DNA from: Flavobacterium sp. MC2016-06
GTDB taxonomy: Bacteria > Bacteroidota > Bacteroidia > Flavobacteriales > Flavobacteriaceae
Direction of reading: 5' to 3'
Assembly: GCF_009711165.2 (NCBI RefSeq)
Contig: NZ_WMID02000013.1
Span: 62,001 to 126,000, forward strand
Length of the DNA: 64,000 bases
Shown here: positions 9,700 to 18,097 of the stretch, piece after piece
How positions within the stretch are numbered: position 1 is the first letter of the stretch
Layout of the letters: each line of letters begins with the position of its first letter
Position numbers and translations under genes: made by a program
The notes under the pieces: model-generated
Told to the model about the DNA's origin: nothing
The model's input: only the letters and a program-made list of their open reading frames with translations
Database searches by the model: none

Positions 9700-10053
9700 A
9701 TGAACAAAATATATTACTTAGCTTCTTGCGACACTTGCAGAAAAATCATTAAGAATTTACCAAAAGACAATAATTTGGTTTTCCACGATATCAAACAAAA
9801 TCCGATAACGGAAGCTGAATTAGAAGAAATGTATCAGCTTGCTGGAAGTTATGAAGCGTTATTCAGTAAGAAAGCGCAATTGTACAAATCGATGGATTTG
9901 AAAAACAAATCTTTGACTGAAGCTGATTATAAAAAATATATACTAGAGCATTATACTTTTATCAGCCGTCCGGTTTTTATTATTGATGGTAAAATTTTTA
10001 TTGGCAATACACAGCCAAATATTCTTGCGATGATGAAGGCTTTAGGGCAATAG
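9700..10053 (+). CDS. ArsC/Spx-family arsenate-reductase-like protein
   Basis: A 117-residue thioredoxin-fold protein with CDTCRK at residues 10-15, the ArsC/Spx CxxC-type motif, and the late ISRPVFIIDGKIFIG strand containing the family's RPV cis-proline. Real arsenate reductase activity is unlikely to be its main role in the absence of ars genes. A general glutaredoxin-like or regulatory role fits as well. Confidence 0.82.
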   Translation: MNKIYYLASCDTCRKIIKNLPKDNNLVFHDIKQNPITEAELEEMYQLAGSYEALFSKKAQLYKSMDLKNKSLTEADYKKYILEHYTFISRPVFIIDGKIFIGNTQPNILAMMKALGQ

Positions 10054-10083
10054 TTTACATAAATTTCTAAAGGACTCGGATTT

Positions 10084-10176
10084 GCGTTAGGGATAGCAGT
10101 GGAAATCCTTTTTTTGAGCTTTTTCTGCTCAAAAAAAGATTGAAACGGATAGCCCGACCGAAGGGAACGCCCTAAC
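10084..10176. repeat. Structured intergenic element sharing GGATAGCCCGACCG
   Basis: GTTAGGG at the left pairs with CCCTAAC at the right. An inner hairpin pairs TTTTTTTGAGC with GCTCAAAAAAA. CGGATAGCCCGACCG follows. A second element with the same signature blocks (AGGGATAG, GGATAGCCCGACCG, ACGCCCT) is at 45527-45643. The shared ends with different inner stems suggest a dispersed palindromic repeat family. Confidence 0.65.
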
Positions 10177-10233
10177 TCTTTTTGAAAACTTTGGCTCTAA
10201 AAAACTAGAAACTCGCACTGTGAAGTTTTTTAG

Positions 10234-10241
10234 TATCTTTG
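10234..10241 (+). promoter_or_regulatory. Putative -7 box (TATCTTTG) for yicC
   Basis: A TAnnTTTG match 19 bp before the yicC start, followed by the GC dinucleotide often seen after such boxes here. Confidence 0.5.
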
Positions 10242-10260
10242 CGCCTTTATACTCAATTAT

Positions 10261-11121
10261 ATGATACAATCTATGACAGGGTTTGGCAAAGCTTCTTTGC
10301 AATTGCCTACAAAAAAAATTACCGTAGAAGTAAAATCTTTAAACAGTAAAGGTTTGGATTTGAACGTAAGAATGCCGTCGCTTTACCGCGAAATGGAATT
10401 AGGTTTACGAACTCAGATTTCGACTAAACTGGAAAGAGGTAAAATTGATTTCGGAATTTACATTGAAAGTACTTCTGAACAGACTTCGACGAAAGTAAAT
10501 GTTCCTGTTGTAAAAAACTACATTGCACAGCTTAAAGAAGTTTATCCTGATGCTGACGTAACTGAATTGATGAAAATGGCCGTAAGAATGCCGGATACAT
10601 TAAAAACAGAGCGTGAGGAAATCGATGAAAATGACTGGGAGCAAATTCAGGTTATCATTGAAGAGGCTTTACAAAATATCTTAACTTTTAGAAAAGACGA
10701 AGGCGAATCTCTTGAAAAAGAGTTTAACCTAAGAATTGGAAATATCCGTCAATACATGAATGATGCTTTGGCTCTTGATCCAGAACGCGTTCAGGCGATA
10801 AAAGATCGTTTGCAAACTGCTATTGCTGAATTGCAGGTTAATGTAGACGAAAACCGTTTTGAGCAGGAATTGATTTATTATTTAGAGAAACTTGATATTA
10901 CGGAAGAGAAAGTTCGTTTGACAAATCATTTAGACTATTTTTTAGAGACTATAAAAGGAACTGAAGCTAATGGTAGAAAATTAGGGTTTATTACTCAAGA
11001 AATGGGTCGTGAAATAAACACTATGGGTTCTAAGTCGAATCATGCACAGATGCAAAAATTGGTCGTGATGATGAAAGATGAATTGGAGAAGATTAAAGAA
11101 CAGGTTTTGAATGTTTTGTAA
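10261..11121 (+). CDS. yicC: YicC/YloC-family endoribonuclease
   Basis: The protein begins MIQSMTGFGKASLQLPTKKI, the hallmark N-terminus of YicC. It ends with the DUF1732 segment (FITQEMGREINTMGSKSN and HAQMQKLVVMMKDELEKIKE). The 286 residues match the family. YicC proteins act as endoribonucleases and influence small-RNA turnover in E. coli. As in many bacteria it lies just upstream of gmk, with only a repeat-filled spacer between them. Confidence 0.95.
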   Translation: MIQSMTGFGKASLQLPTKKITVEVKSLNSKGLDLNVRMPSLYREMELGLRTQISTKLERGKIDFGIYIESTSEQTSTKVNVPVVKNYIAQLKEVYPDADVTELMKMAVRMPDTLKTEREEIDENDWEQIQVIIEEALQNILTFRKDEGESLEKEFNLRIGNIRQYMNDALALDPERVQAIKDRLQTAIAELQVNVDENRFEQELIYYLEKLDITEEKVRLTNHLDYFLETIKGTEANGRKLGFITQEMGREINTMGSKSNHAQMQKLVVMMKDELEKIKEQVLNVL

Positions 11122-11130
11122 TTGCAATAC

Positions 11131-11271
11131 GCTTTAAGCTGTAAGCTCTAGGCAAAAAAATAATATATATTCTACGAAAAGCTTAAAGCATATTGCCTTA
11201 AGCTTTTTGCAAAAAAACACAACTACAAAAGAGCCTAAAGCTTAGTGCTTAAAGCTTAAATTAAAGCATAC
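11131..11271. repeat. AAGCTTTAAGC-type repeats between yicC and gmk
   Basis: The spacer holds alternating direct and inverted copies of GCTTTAAGC/GCTTAAAGC. Examples are GCTTTAAGCTGTAAGCT, then AAAAGCTTAAAGC paired with GCCTTAAGCTTTTT, then GCCTAAAGC and GCTTAAAGCTT. It could fold into a long imperfect hairpin; no gene is seen. Confidence 0.6.
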
Positions 11272-11275
11272 AATA

Positions 11276-11848
11276 ATGAACAAAGGAAAATTAATTGTTT
11301 TCTCGGCACCTTCGGGATCAGGAAAAACAACTATAGTAAGACACTTACTTGGGCAAGAGGATTTAAATTTAGAATTTTCGATCTCGGCAGCTTCGCGTGA
11401 TCCTCGTGGAGAAGAAGTACACGGAAAAGATTATTATTTTATTGATATTGAGCAATTCAAAAAACACATTAAAGCAGAAGATTTCTTGGAATGGGAAGAA
11501 GTGTATCGTGATAATTTTTACGGAACGCTGAAATCTGAAATCGAACGTATCTGGGCTTTAGGAAAAAATGTGATTTTTGACATTGATGTTGCGGGCGGCT
11601 TGCGTATTAAACATAAATTCCCAGAGCAGACTTTAGCCGTTTTTGTAAAACCTCCAAGCGTTGATGAATTAAAACGCAGATTAAAAGAGCGCTCTACCGA
11701 AAGTGACGATAAAATAAACATGCGTATTGCAAAAGCTTCTGTAGAATTGGCTACTGCTCCGCAATTTGACGTGATTATTAAAAACTATGATTTACCAGTG
11801 GCTTTGGAAGAAGCACATCAATTGGTTAAGGACTTTATTTCGAAATAG
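11276..11848 (+). CDS. gmk: Guanylate kinase
   Basis: Phosphorylates GMP to GDP in purine nucleotide synthesis. The P-loop APSGSGKT is at residues 11-18. The GMP-binding region follows (ISAASRDPRGEEVHGKDYYF, with serine, arginine and tyrosine ligands), then FLEWEEVYRDNFYGT and NVIFDIDVAGG. The 190 residues match normal bacterial Gmk. Confidence 0.97.
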   Translation: MNKGKLIVFSAPSGSGKTTIVRHLLGQEDLNLEFSISAASRDPRGEEVHGKDYYFIDIEQFKKHIKAEDFLEWEEVYRDNFYGTLKSEIERIWALGKNVIFDIDVAGGLRIKHKFPEQTLAVFVKPPSVDELKRRLKERSTESDDKINMRIAKASVELATAPQFDVIIKNYDLPVALEEAHQLVKDFISK

Positions 11849-11881
11849 TCATTAGTAAATAGTAATTAGTAATTAGCGAAA

Positions 11882-12247
11882 ATGAGCGAAATAAAATCGT
11901 ACAAAGATTTATTGATTTGGCAAAAAGGAATTAAAATTGTTGCTTTAGTTTACCAGTTGGTAAAAACATTTCCTCAAGAAGAATTATACGCTCTAACAAG
12001 TCAGTTAAAAAGAGCTTCTGTTTCAATCCCATCAAATATTGCCGAAGGCTATGGCAGAAATACTAGTAAATCATTTAGTCATTTTTTAGATATTTCTAGA
12101 GGTTCTTTATTTGAAATTGAAACACAATTACTAATTGCTCATGAACTTGGTTTTATAAAGAATGAAGATCTATATAAAGAAATTTTAAGTCAAATTGAAG
12201 AAGAAGCTAAAATGATTAATTCTTTTTCCAAGAAGTTAAAGAACTAA
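11882..12247 (+). CDS. Four-helix-bundle protein (23S rRNA intervening-sequence family)
   Basis: The 121 residues carry the recognisable motifs of this family: KSYKDLLIWQKG, LTSQLKRASVSIPSNIAEG and FLDISRGSLFEIETQL. Relatives are encoded in intervening sequences of 23S rRNA genes and as stand-alone genes in Bacteroidetes; they form pentameric helical rings, and function is unknown. Here it is inserted between gmk and nadD. Both flanks (11849-11881 and 12248-12279) carry similar AT-rich AGTAATTAGTAA / TTACTTTTCACTAATAACTAGT strings, consistent with a mobile cassette. Confidence 0.88.
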   Translation: MSEIKSYKDLLIWQKGIKIVALVYQLVKTFPQEELYALTSQLKRASVSIPSNIAEGYGRNTSKSFSHFLDISRGSLFEIETQLLIAHELGFIKNEDLYKEILSQIEEEAKMINSFSKKLKN

Positions 12248-12279
12248 TTACTTTTCACTAATAACTAGTCACTAAAACT

Positions 12280-12888
12280 ATGAAAATAGGTCTTTATTTC
12301 GGTACTTATAACCCAATTCATGTTGGACATTTGATAATTGCCAATCACATGGCAGAATTTGCTGATTTAGATCAGATTTGGATGGTGGTTACGCCTCATA
12401 ATCCGCTAAAGAAAAAGTCAACTTTACTTGACGATCAACAACGTCTTCAAATGGTTTATTTGGCTACAGAAGATTTTCCGAAAATAAAACCTTCTGATAT
12501 TGAGTTTAAGCTTTCTCAGCCCAATTATACCGTAAATACTTTGATTCATTTACATGAAAAGTATCCCGATAATGAATTTTCGCTGATTATGGGTGAAGAC
12601 AATTTGAAGACGCTTCACAAATGGAAAAACTATGAAGTACTGTTAGATAATTATGACATCTATGTTTATCCTCGATTGGAAACCAAAGTTGTAAATAATG
12701 AAGCAATTACAGAAGAAGAAAACTTCGATTTAAAATCTCATCCAAGAGTACATATTATTGATGCTCCGATTGTAGAAATCTCTTCTACTTTTATTAGAAA
12801 CAAAATTAAAGAAGGAAAAAACATTCAGCCTCTTTTACCACCAAAGGTTTGGGAATATATTGATCATAATAATTTTTATAAGAAGTAA
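12280..12888 (+). CDS. nadD: Nicotinate-nucleotide adenylyltransferase
   Basis: Transfers AMP from ATP to nicotinate mononucleotide, the penultimate step of NAD+ synthesis. GLYFGTYNPIHVGHLIIA holds the nucleotidyltransferase HxGH-type motif, and EISSTFIRNKI is the C-terminal ISSTxIR motif. Length is 202 residues, normal for NadD. It is convergent with the NAD+/ADP-ribose operon and separated from it by one small gene and a shared terminator. Confidence 0.95.
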   Translation: MKIGLYFGTYNPIHVGHLIIANHMAEFADLDQIWMVVTPHNPLKKKSTLLDDQQRLQMVYLATEDFPKIKPSDIEFKLSQPNYTVNTLIHLHEKYPDNEFSLIMGEDNLKTLHKWKNYEVLLDNYDIYVYPRLETKVVNNEAITEEENFDLKSHPRVHIIDAPIVEISSTFIRNKIKEGKNIQPLLPPKVWEYIDHNNFYKK

Positions 12889-13593
12889 ATGTCATTTTCT
12901 GCTTCTATTTTTATTCCCGAAAAGCCTAAACGTTTTAACTTAACTCGATCAGAAAAACTATCTTGGTATTCCCTATTTGTAATAATTGCTTATCCATTAC
13001 TAATGATTCTTATTGAAAAGAATTTAAGTTACAAATTACCACAATATATCTACTATCCAGCTGTCTTGGCTTTTATTTGTTATTTCCTAAGTTCATTTCT
13101 CAGATTAACTGAATTTGAAAATCTAAATGGTTATTATGAAGGAAAAATTTCATTGGATGAAGACTTCTTGACTATTAATGATCTACAATACAAATACGCT
13201 GATTTAGAAAATTTAGTAATCTATGGAAATTCTTTTTATGGAGAAAGAACCACAAATGGGCGATATGGTCCAGCGTATACTAATGGTATAGCAAATTTAA
13301 TTTCCTTTACTTGCAAAGAAGCTAAAATTGAACTTAATTTTCAATTAAACTCAGAAAGCCATATAGACAAGTTACAAGCAGCGCTGCTTCATATCATTAT
13401 AACTGAAAAAATCCCTTATCAAAGAAACTATCTCAATTTAATTAACAAAGAACATCGTTCGTTTATGCTTTTTGAATTATTTATTGCAAAATTAATTAAA
13501 GAAAAAAGAATTGAATGTACTGAAGGCCTTCTTTTAATTGGGTACGATTCAGATAAAGAAGCAAAAGAAATGAGAGCAAAATATTGCTGCTAA
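12889..13593 (+). CDS. Membrane-anchored protein of unknown function
   Basis: The start codon abuts the nadD stop (TAAATG), so the gene is translated from the same mRNA. Of 234 residues, about 28-45 and 55-72 are hydrophobic helices. The rest is a cytoplasmic-type alpha/beta region, including NSFYGERTTNGRYGPAYTN. The hairpin-plus-domain layout resembles PH-like membrane proteins, but no motif confirms this. The terminator follows directly. Confidence 0.6.
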   Translation: MSFSASIFIPEKPKRFNLTRSEKLSWYSLFVIIAYPLLMILIEKNLSYKLPQYIYYPAVLAFICYFLSSFLRLTEFENLNGYYEGKISLDEDFLTINDLQYKYADLENLVIYGNSFYGERTTNGRYGPAYTNGIANLISFTCKEAKIELNFQLNSESHIDKLQAALLHIIITEKIPYQRNYLNLINKEHRSFMLFELFIAKLIKEKRIECTEGLLLIGYDSDKEAKEMRAKYCC

Positions 13594-13602
13594 TCAAATA
13601 AA

Positions 13603-13635
13603 AAAAACCTAAATGCAAATTACATTTAGGTTTTT
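13603..13635. terminator. Bidirectional terminator between the nadD unit and the nadV operon
   Basis: AAAAACCTAAATG / CATTTAGGTTTTT, a 13-bp perfect stem with a 7-nt loop. It ends the plus-strand nadD unit and the minus-strand NAD operon. Confidence 0.9.
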
Positions 13636-13640
13636 CTGTT

Positions 13641-15107
13641 TTATGCTGTTATCAGCTCTTTTTTGACGTTATTTCTAATTTCGGTTAGAGAATGATCTAT
13701 TAGCAGTTTTCCGTCTCTAAAAACTTCTTTAAGTTCTCCTTTTTGTTCCTCTTCCCAGGAAACATTATCGGTAAGATGATAAACTCCGTCTACTAAATCA
13801 ATTTTCATTAATCCTTTAGCAGATTTTTTAGTTCCGTCGTCTGTAATTGGATCTTTAAAAATTGCTCTTCCTTCTCCGTTTACTTCACCGTAAGTTGCTT
13901 TCATTGCAAATCCAAATGTATCTCTGGTATTGTATTGATACGTAAAAGAACCAATTCCTAAAACAACATTTGTAGAAGCAAATCCTTTGGCTTTTAATCT
14001 TTCGCAGATCTGAGTTGCTCTAGGAACAGTAATACTATCTCCGTAAATAGCACCAATCTGTGGTACTAATTCTTTAAATCCTTTTGCATTAGTTGTTCCT
14101 CCAAAAACATCCCAAAGTAATTCGATAACACCTTTCTTTTCTTGTTCTGTTTTACCATTCGGATTTCCGCAGATAATATCTACTGGATCACCGCTGTCAG
14201 GACGAATTACTACTTTACCTTCTCTTGAAACAATTTCTTCTTTTAAGCGAGGTAGATAATCCGTTAATACTTTCCATAAATCCCAAGTATCAGAAACGAT
14301 AGAAACAATTCCTTTTGGATAAACTTCAGTAATCAATCTTTTAAAAGTTTCATACTCGCCTTCTGTAGTCCCCATACACATTACAGAATGTTCTGTAGCT
14401 GCAACTGATCCTGCAATTAATTCTGTATCTGAATTGGCATTGTAATATTCTTCCATAAAATCAATCACAGGAATTGTATCAGAACCTGTAAAACTCAATA
14501 AATGTCCTGCAGAAGAAATTAATGAAGCTTCGATACCGCCCATTCCTCTCATAGAGAAATCGTGCGCCTGCCAGTCTACAAACTCTGGAACTGATGATGT
14601 TTCCTGCGCATATTTATCTAACACTTTTCTATATTCTTTCGCAATTGTAGCAGAATTACATGGTAACCAAACTACCGCAGAAAGTAAGGTTTCGAAGTAG
14701 TTTGTCAGCCAGAAAAATTCTGGAAGTGTATTGTACATCGTAAACATTGGCACTTTTATTGGCACACTTGTTCCTTCTGGCAAGGCTTTAAAAACCATCG
14801 GAATATATCCTAAATCATGCAAATCTTCAATATGTTTGGTTCCAACTAGGTTTTCACCTAAATAATTATTGATTCTTCTAGCGTATTTTTTTACCACTTC
14901 TTCTTTTGGCTGTTTGAAAAAATAGTGTTCAAAATCTTGAATAATATATTTTTTAATGAAATACTGTAATCCGAAAAATACAACTTCTTCAACGCCTTCA
15001 ATTCTTGATTTTCTTGGTGTCCAGTTAGAATAAACTAAGGTTGTTCCTGTTGGATATTGTCTTCTGTGGTCTACTTTGTAACCATCTGTTAGTAATAGTG
15101 GGTTCAT
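13641..15107 (-). CDS. nadV: Nicotinamide phosphoribosyltransferase (NadV/NAMPT family)
   Basis: NadV joins nicotinamide and PRPP to make NMN, bypassing deamidation. The 488 residues are close to the length of human NAMPT. It starts MNPLLLTDGYKVDHRRQYP, contains VIRPDSGDPVDII, the family's phosphoribosyl-binding motif, and YGDSITVPRATQIC. It is the last gene of the operon that starts with a Prs-like protein. In the phage NARP1 pathway, a relative of this family (Namat) joins nicotinamide to ADP-ribose pyrophosphate instead. Which substrate this enzyme prefers cannot be read from the sequence. Confidence 0.93.
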   Translation of the reverse strand: MNPLLLTDGYKVDHRRQYPTGTTLVYSNWTPRKSRIEGVEEVVFFGLQYFIKKYIIQDFEHYFFKQPKEEVVKKYARRINNYLGENLVGTKHIEDLHDLGYIPMVFKALPEGTSVPIKVPMFTMYNTLPEFFWLTNYFETLLSAVVWLPCNSATIAKEYRKVLDKYAQETSSVPEFVDWQAHDFSMRGMGGIEASLISSAGHLLSFTGSDTIPVIDFMEEYYNANSDTELIAGSVAATEHSVMCMGTTEGEYETFKRLITEVYPKGIVSIVSDTWDLWKVLTDYLPRLKEEIVSREGKVVIRPDSGDPVDIICGNPNGKTEQEKKGVIELLWDVFGGTTNAKGFKELVPQIGAIYGDSITVPRATQICERLKAKGFASTNVVLGIGSFTYQYNTRDTFGFAMKATYGEVNGEGRAIFKDPITDDGTKKSAKGLMKIDLVDGVYHLTDNVSWEEEQKGELKEVFRDGKLLIDHSLTEIRNNVKKELITA

Positions 15108-15157
15108 GGGGATCTTATTTTTAATAGGTTTCTATTTGGATTATAATTTTCTATTTT

Positions 15158-15706
15158 TTAATTCTTAAATTCAATATATTTTGCAGGCACTTCATCTGTA
15201 AGCCAAACACCATTATCAGAAAGATAAAACTTAAATCCTTCTTGATACATACTTTTAGCATCTACAATTAAAATAATCGGTTTACCTCTTCTGCTTCCTA
15301 CTTTAATCGCCGTTTCTTTGTCTTTACTAAGATGCACGTGCTGACGGCTGATTTTCTGCAGTCCTTTTTCTTTAATACTTTCTATACTTGTCGCAACAGT
15401 TCCGTGATACAAATAATCTAATGGCTCTACGGCATCAAGATTTAATTCTACTTCAATAGAATGTCCTTGGCTGGCACGTATTTTAGTCTGGTCTTCATTG
15501 AATGCAAAACGTTTTTTATCATTGGTTTCAACTACAATTTTCAATAAATCAAAATCTAAAGGCACGTTGTGTTTATTACTTTGAATAATTAATTCGTCGA
15601 CATCTGCCCAGCCGTTTTCATCTAATTTTAAGTGAATGGTTTCTGGCGAATGTCTGAGAACAAAACTCAGAAACTTGCTTGTTCCTTTTATAATTTTTTC
15701 GTCCAT
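15158..15706 (-). CDS. kptA: RNA 2'-phosphotransferase (KptA/Tpt1)
   Basis: Tpt1/KptA removes an internal RNA 2'-phosphate by transferring it to NAD+. The products are nicotinamide and ADP-ribose 1'',2''-cyclic phosphate; some family members also ADP-ribosylate DNA or RNA ends. The 182 residues contain FVLRHSP (the Arg-His pair at 18-19), NGWADVDELI, KKRFAF, YLYHGT and RQHVHLS, plus SRRGKPI, so the Arg-His-Arg-Arg set seems complete. As the operon's only apparent NAD+-consuming transferase, it makes both products (nicotinamide and an ADP-ribose derivative) that the other genes could recycle. Confidence 0.93.
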   Translation of the reverse strand: MDEKIIKGTSKFLSFVLRHSPETIHLKLDENGWADVDELIIQSNKHNVPLDFDLLKIVVETNDKKRFAFNEDQTKIRASQGHSIEVELNLDAVEPLDYLYHGTVATSIESIKEKGLQKISRQHVHLSKDKETAIKVGSRRGKPIILIVDAKSMYQEGFKFYLSDNGVWLTDEVPAKYIEFKN

Positions 15707-15739
15707 TTTTTTGTTCTTTTATTATTACGAATAATCTTT

Positions 15740-16579
15740 TTATTGAAACTTAGCCGCCAATTTATGATCTAAACCAATCAAAAAATCTTTACCATAAGTA
15801 CCATTTTCAAGATCATCATATAAAAATTGAGGTAATATTTTTTCACAGCTTTCTTTCTGACTTAAAATTGCCATACACAAAGCAGCAACGGTGTCTGTAT
15901 CTCCGCCGTAATCAATTCCTATTTTCAGACAGTCCTGCATTGAATTTGCTTCCGATACAATCTTAATAACCGCTTGAGTTGTAAAATAGCCGTGCATGTC
16001 TATTGGTGACGTTACTTTGTAAATCTCTTTTTCTTTTAGCGTTTCGTTTATAAATTCTATTAATGAAGTTTGATCTCCTAATTTGTATTTATAGAAATGA
16101 ACTGCCAAAGCTATTCTTTTGGCACAACTAATACCTTCTGCTGTATTGTGAGATGTTTTGGCTTGAATCTCGCAAAACTCCAGCAATTGGTTTACGTCTT
16201 TAATAAGTCCGATAGAATAGGCACGCATCGCAGATCCGTTACCGTTACTGCCGTTGTTAATGTTTTTTAAGAAAGCTGCTCCGTTAGTACTGGCGTCTAA
16301 TGCATTATAAACTCGATCTGAATATCCTCTTCTTTTATCTCTGTGAAAAACTTCTACAAACTTATCGGCTACTTTTATTTCGTTCCAATTTTCCTCTTCT
16401 AACAATAATTCGGTAATAGCAATTGCCATTTGTGTATCATCAGTATATCTTTTGTAGATTTCTGTATACATACCATGTTTGTGATATTTTGTTAAATCAT
16501 TGTTTTTTATAATATAATCTAACTCTTGAAATTCAAAACCTGCGCCGTATGCATCGCCTATTGCTGCTTCTAATATCAT
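15740..16579 (-). CDS. ADP-ribosylglycohydrolase (DraG/ARH fold), paralogue 2
   Basis: Family enzymes cut ADP-ribose from modified protein side chains or small molecules with two Mg2+ ions. All metal motifs are visible: AIGDAYGAGFEF near the N-terminus, RYTDDTQMAIA (about 45-55), NGNGSAMRA and YGGDTDTVAAL (near the C-terminus). It has 279 residues. It differs clearly from its neighbour at 16614, so this is not a recent tandem duplication; the two probably act on different linkages. The gap to kptA is 33 bp. Confidence 0.92.
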   Translation of the reverse strand: MILEAAIGDAYGAGFEFQELDYIIKNNDLTKYHKHGMYTEIYKRYTDDTQMAIAITELLLEEENWNEIKVADKFVEVFHRDKRRGYSDRVYNALDASTNGAAFLKNINNGSNGNGSAMRAYSIGLIKDVNQLLEFCEIQAKTSHNTAEGISCAKRIALAVHFYKYKLGDQTSLIEFINETLKEKEIYKVTSPIDMHGYFTTQAVIKIVSEANSMQDCLKIGIDYGGDTDTVAALCMAILSQKESCEKILPQFLYDDLENGTYGKDFLIGLDHKLAAKFQ

Positions 16580-16613
16580 AATCTTTATTAATTTAATTAT
16601 TTCAAATAAATTA

Positions 16614-17555
16614 TTACTCTTTTAATTTTGCAGAAAGTCTCTCGCACAAATCATCAATATCATTTTTTCTTGCTAAAACATTGATCCATTTTTCTGGAAT
16701 GTTTTCAATTCCGTAATAAATACCAGCCAAACCGCCTGCAATTGCTCCTGTTGTATCAGTATCTCCGCCTAAATTCACTGCTTTTAAAACTGTTTCTTCG
16801 TAAGAATCTGAATTTAAAAAACACCATAAACTAGCTTCTAAACTATGAAGAACATAACCTGAAGAAAAAATTTCATTTTCAGGATATTCAGCTATATTGT
16901 TTTTTAAAATCCTATCGAATAACTGAATTTCAACAGGATTAAACTTTTTATCTTTTAAGAAATGAGAAAGCTTCTTTTGCATTTCTTTATAAGAAGCTAC
17001 TTTATCTTTTCCTTTTAAAATTTCCAAAGCATAAACCATATAAATAAAACAGGCAAATCCAGATCTGAAATGTGCATGCGTTATTGACGACACTTCTTTC
17101 ACTTTCTGATAAATAACTTCAATATCATTTTCTTTTTGAAGATAAAACACCAAGGGCAAAATCCTCATCAGAGAACCATTTCCGTTATCTTCTTCGAAGA
17201 AATTACCAGAATGTTTTGCAGATTCTCCTTGTACCACTCTTGCCAAAGAATATCTAGTTGAGCCACCAATATCAAACACTTTATGATGTGCTCCCCAATA
17301 TCCTTCCTGCATCCATTTAACAAAAACAAGAGCCATTTCTTCTATGTCATAACCATTATTTAAACTTTCGGCCGTACAAAAGGTTAGCGAACTATCATCA
17401 CTCCAAGTTCCAGGAGGCTGATTCCAACACATAAAACCCATCATATCTTGAACCGGATTTTCCCTTAGAGCGTCTCTTTTTTTAAATTCTACCGGAACTC
17501 CTAAAGCATCACCAACAGCAACTCCAAACAAACCTGATTTAATTTCCTTGTTCAT
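16614..17555 (-). CDS. ADP-ribosylglycohydrolase (DraG/ARH fold), paralogue 1
   Basis: A second DraG-type hydrolase of 313 residues. Metal and substrate motifs are intact: GVAVGDALGVPVEF, TWSDDSSLTFCTAE (about 51-64), NGNGSLMRILPL and LGGDTDTTGAIAGGLAG. The gap to the NADAR gene is 5 bp, so translation is probably coupled. The TWSDDS motif resembles the form typical of DraG-like bacterial enzymes, whereas paralogue 2 carries YTDDTQ. Confidence 0.93.
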   Translation of the reverse strand: MNKEIKSGLFGVAVGDALGVPVEFKKRDALRENPVQDMMGFMCWNQPPGTWSDDSSLTFCTAESLNNGYDIEEMALVFVKWMQEGYWGAHHKVFDIGGSTRYSLARVVQGESAKHSGNFFEEDNGNGSLMRILPLVFYLQKENDIEVIYQKVKEVSSITHAHFRSGFACFIYMVYALEILKGKDKVASYKEMQKKLSHFLKDKKFNPVEIQLFDRILKNNIAEYPENEIFSSGYVLHSLEASLWCFLNSDSYEETVLKAVNLGGDTDTTGAIAGGLAGIYYGIENIPEKWINVLARKNDIDDLCERLSAKLKE

Positions 17556-17560
17556 GACAA

Positions 17561-18097
17561 TTATTTCAATTCATCCCTAACTTCCATCAAGGCAAAACCT
17601 AAAAGGTTTAACCCTCTCCATTTCTCAGGATTATTAACATCTTTATGATCTGTCGCCATTCCAATTCCCCAAATTGGGTCAACGGGGCTAGCTTCTACCA
17701 AAATTCTTTCTTTGGTATTGATTAGAAAATCTTTTAATTCTTTGTTCTGATTGAATTTATGAAAGTTTCCTTCTCGAACAATTTCATATCTATTTTCTAA
17801 CCAAACGGTATCTACATAATTTTTAACTTCTCTTCCTAGTTTTTTGGCTTCGGCTGGAGAATTGGCTTTGATTATTTTTTCTAAAGTTTCGTTGTCATTA
17901 AACAACTCGGCTTTCTTCGCCATCATCCAATGTTCGGCCGTTTTGTAGCTTACATTTTCAACCTCAAAAGAACTTAACCACCACTGACTGAAACAGGTTT
18001 TAGAAATACTTCCGTCTTTATTGGGCTGATGTCCCCAGAAAAACAAGTATTTATTTTCCTGTTTTTCTGTTATCAATTTATCTATATTATATTTCAT
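17561..18097 (-). CDS. NADAR-family (YbiA-like) protein
   Basis: The NADAR fold was predicted by genome context to act in NAD/ADP-ribose metabolism. Members have since been linked to N-glycoside hydrolysis, including riboflavin intermediates (YbiA) and removal of ADP-ribose from nucleic-acid bases. Visible motifs are YLFFWGHQPNKDG, CFSQWWLSSFEV, YKTAEHWMMAKKAELF, SPVDPIWGIGMA and the terminal WRGLNLLGFALMEVR. The 178 residues make up a single full domain. The start overlaps the end of the upstream gene by 11 bp, which implies translational coupling. Confidence 0.93.
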   Translation of the reverse strand: MKYNIDKLITEKQENKYLFFWGHQPNKDGSISKTCFSQWWLSSFEVENVSYKTAEHWMMAKKAELFNDNETLEKIIKANSPAEAKKLGREVKNYVDTVWLENRYEIVREGNFHKFNQNKELKDFLINTKERILVEASPVDPIWGIGMATDHKDVNNPEKWRGLNLLGFALMEVRDELK

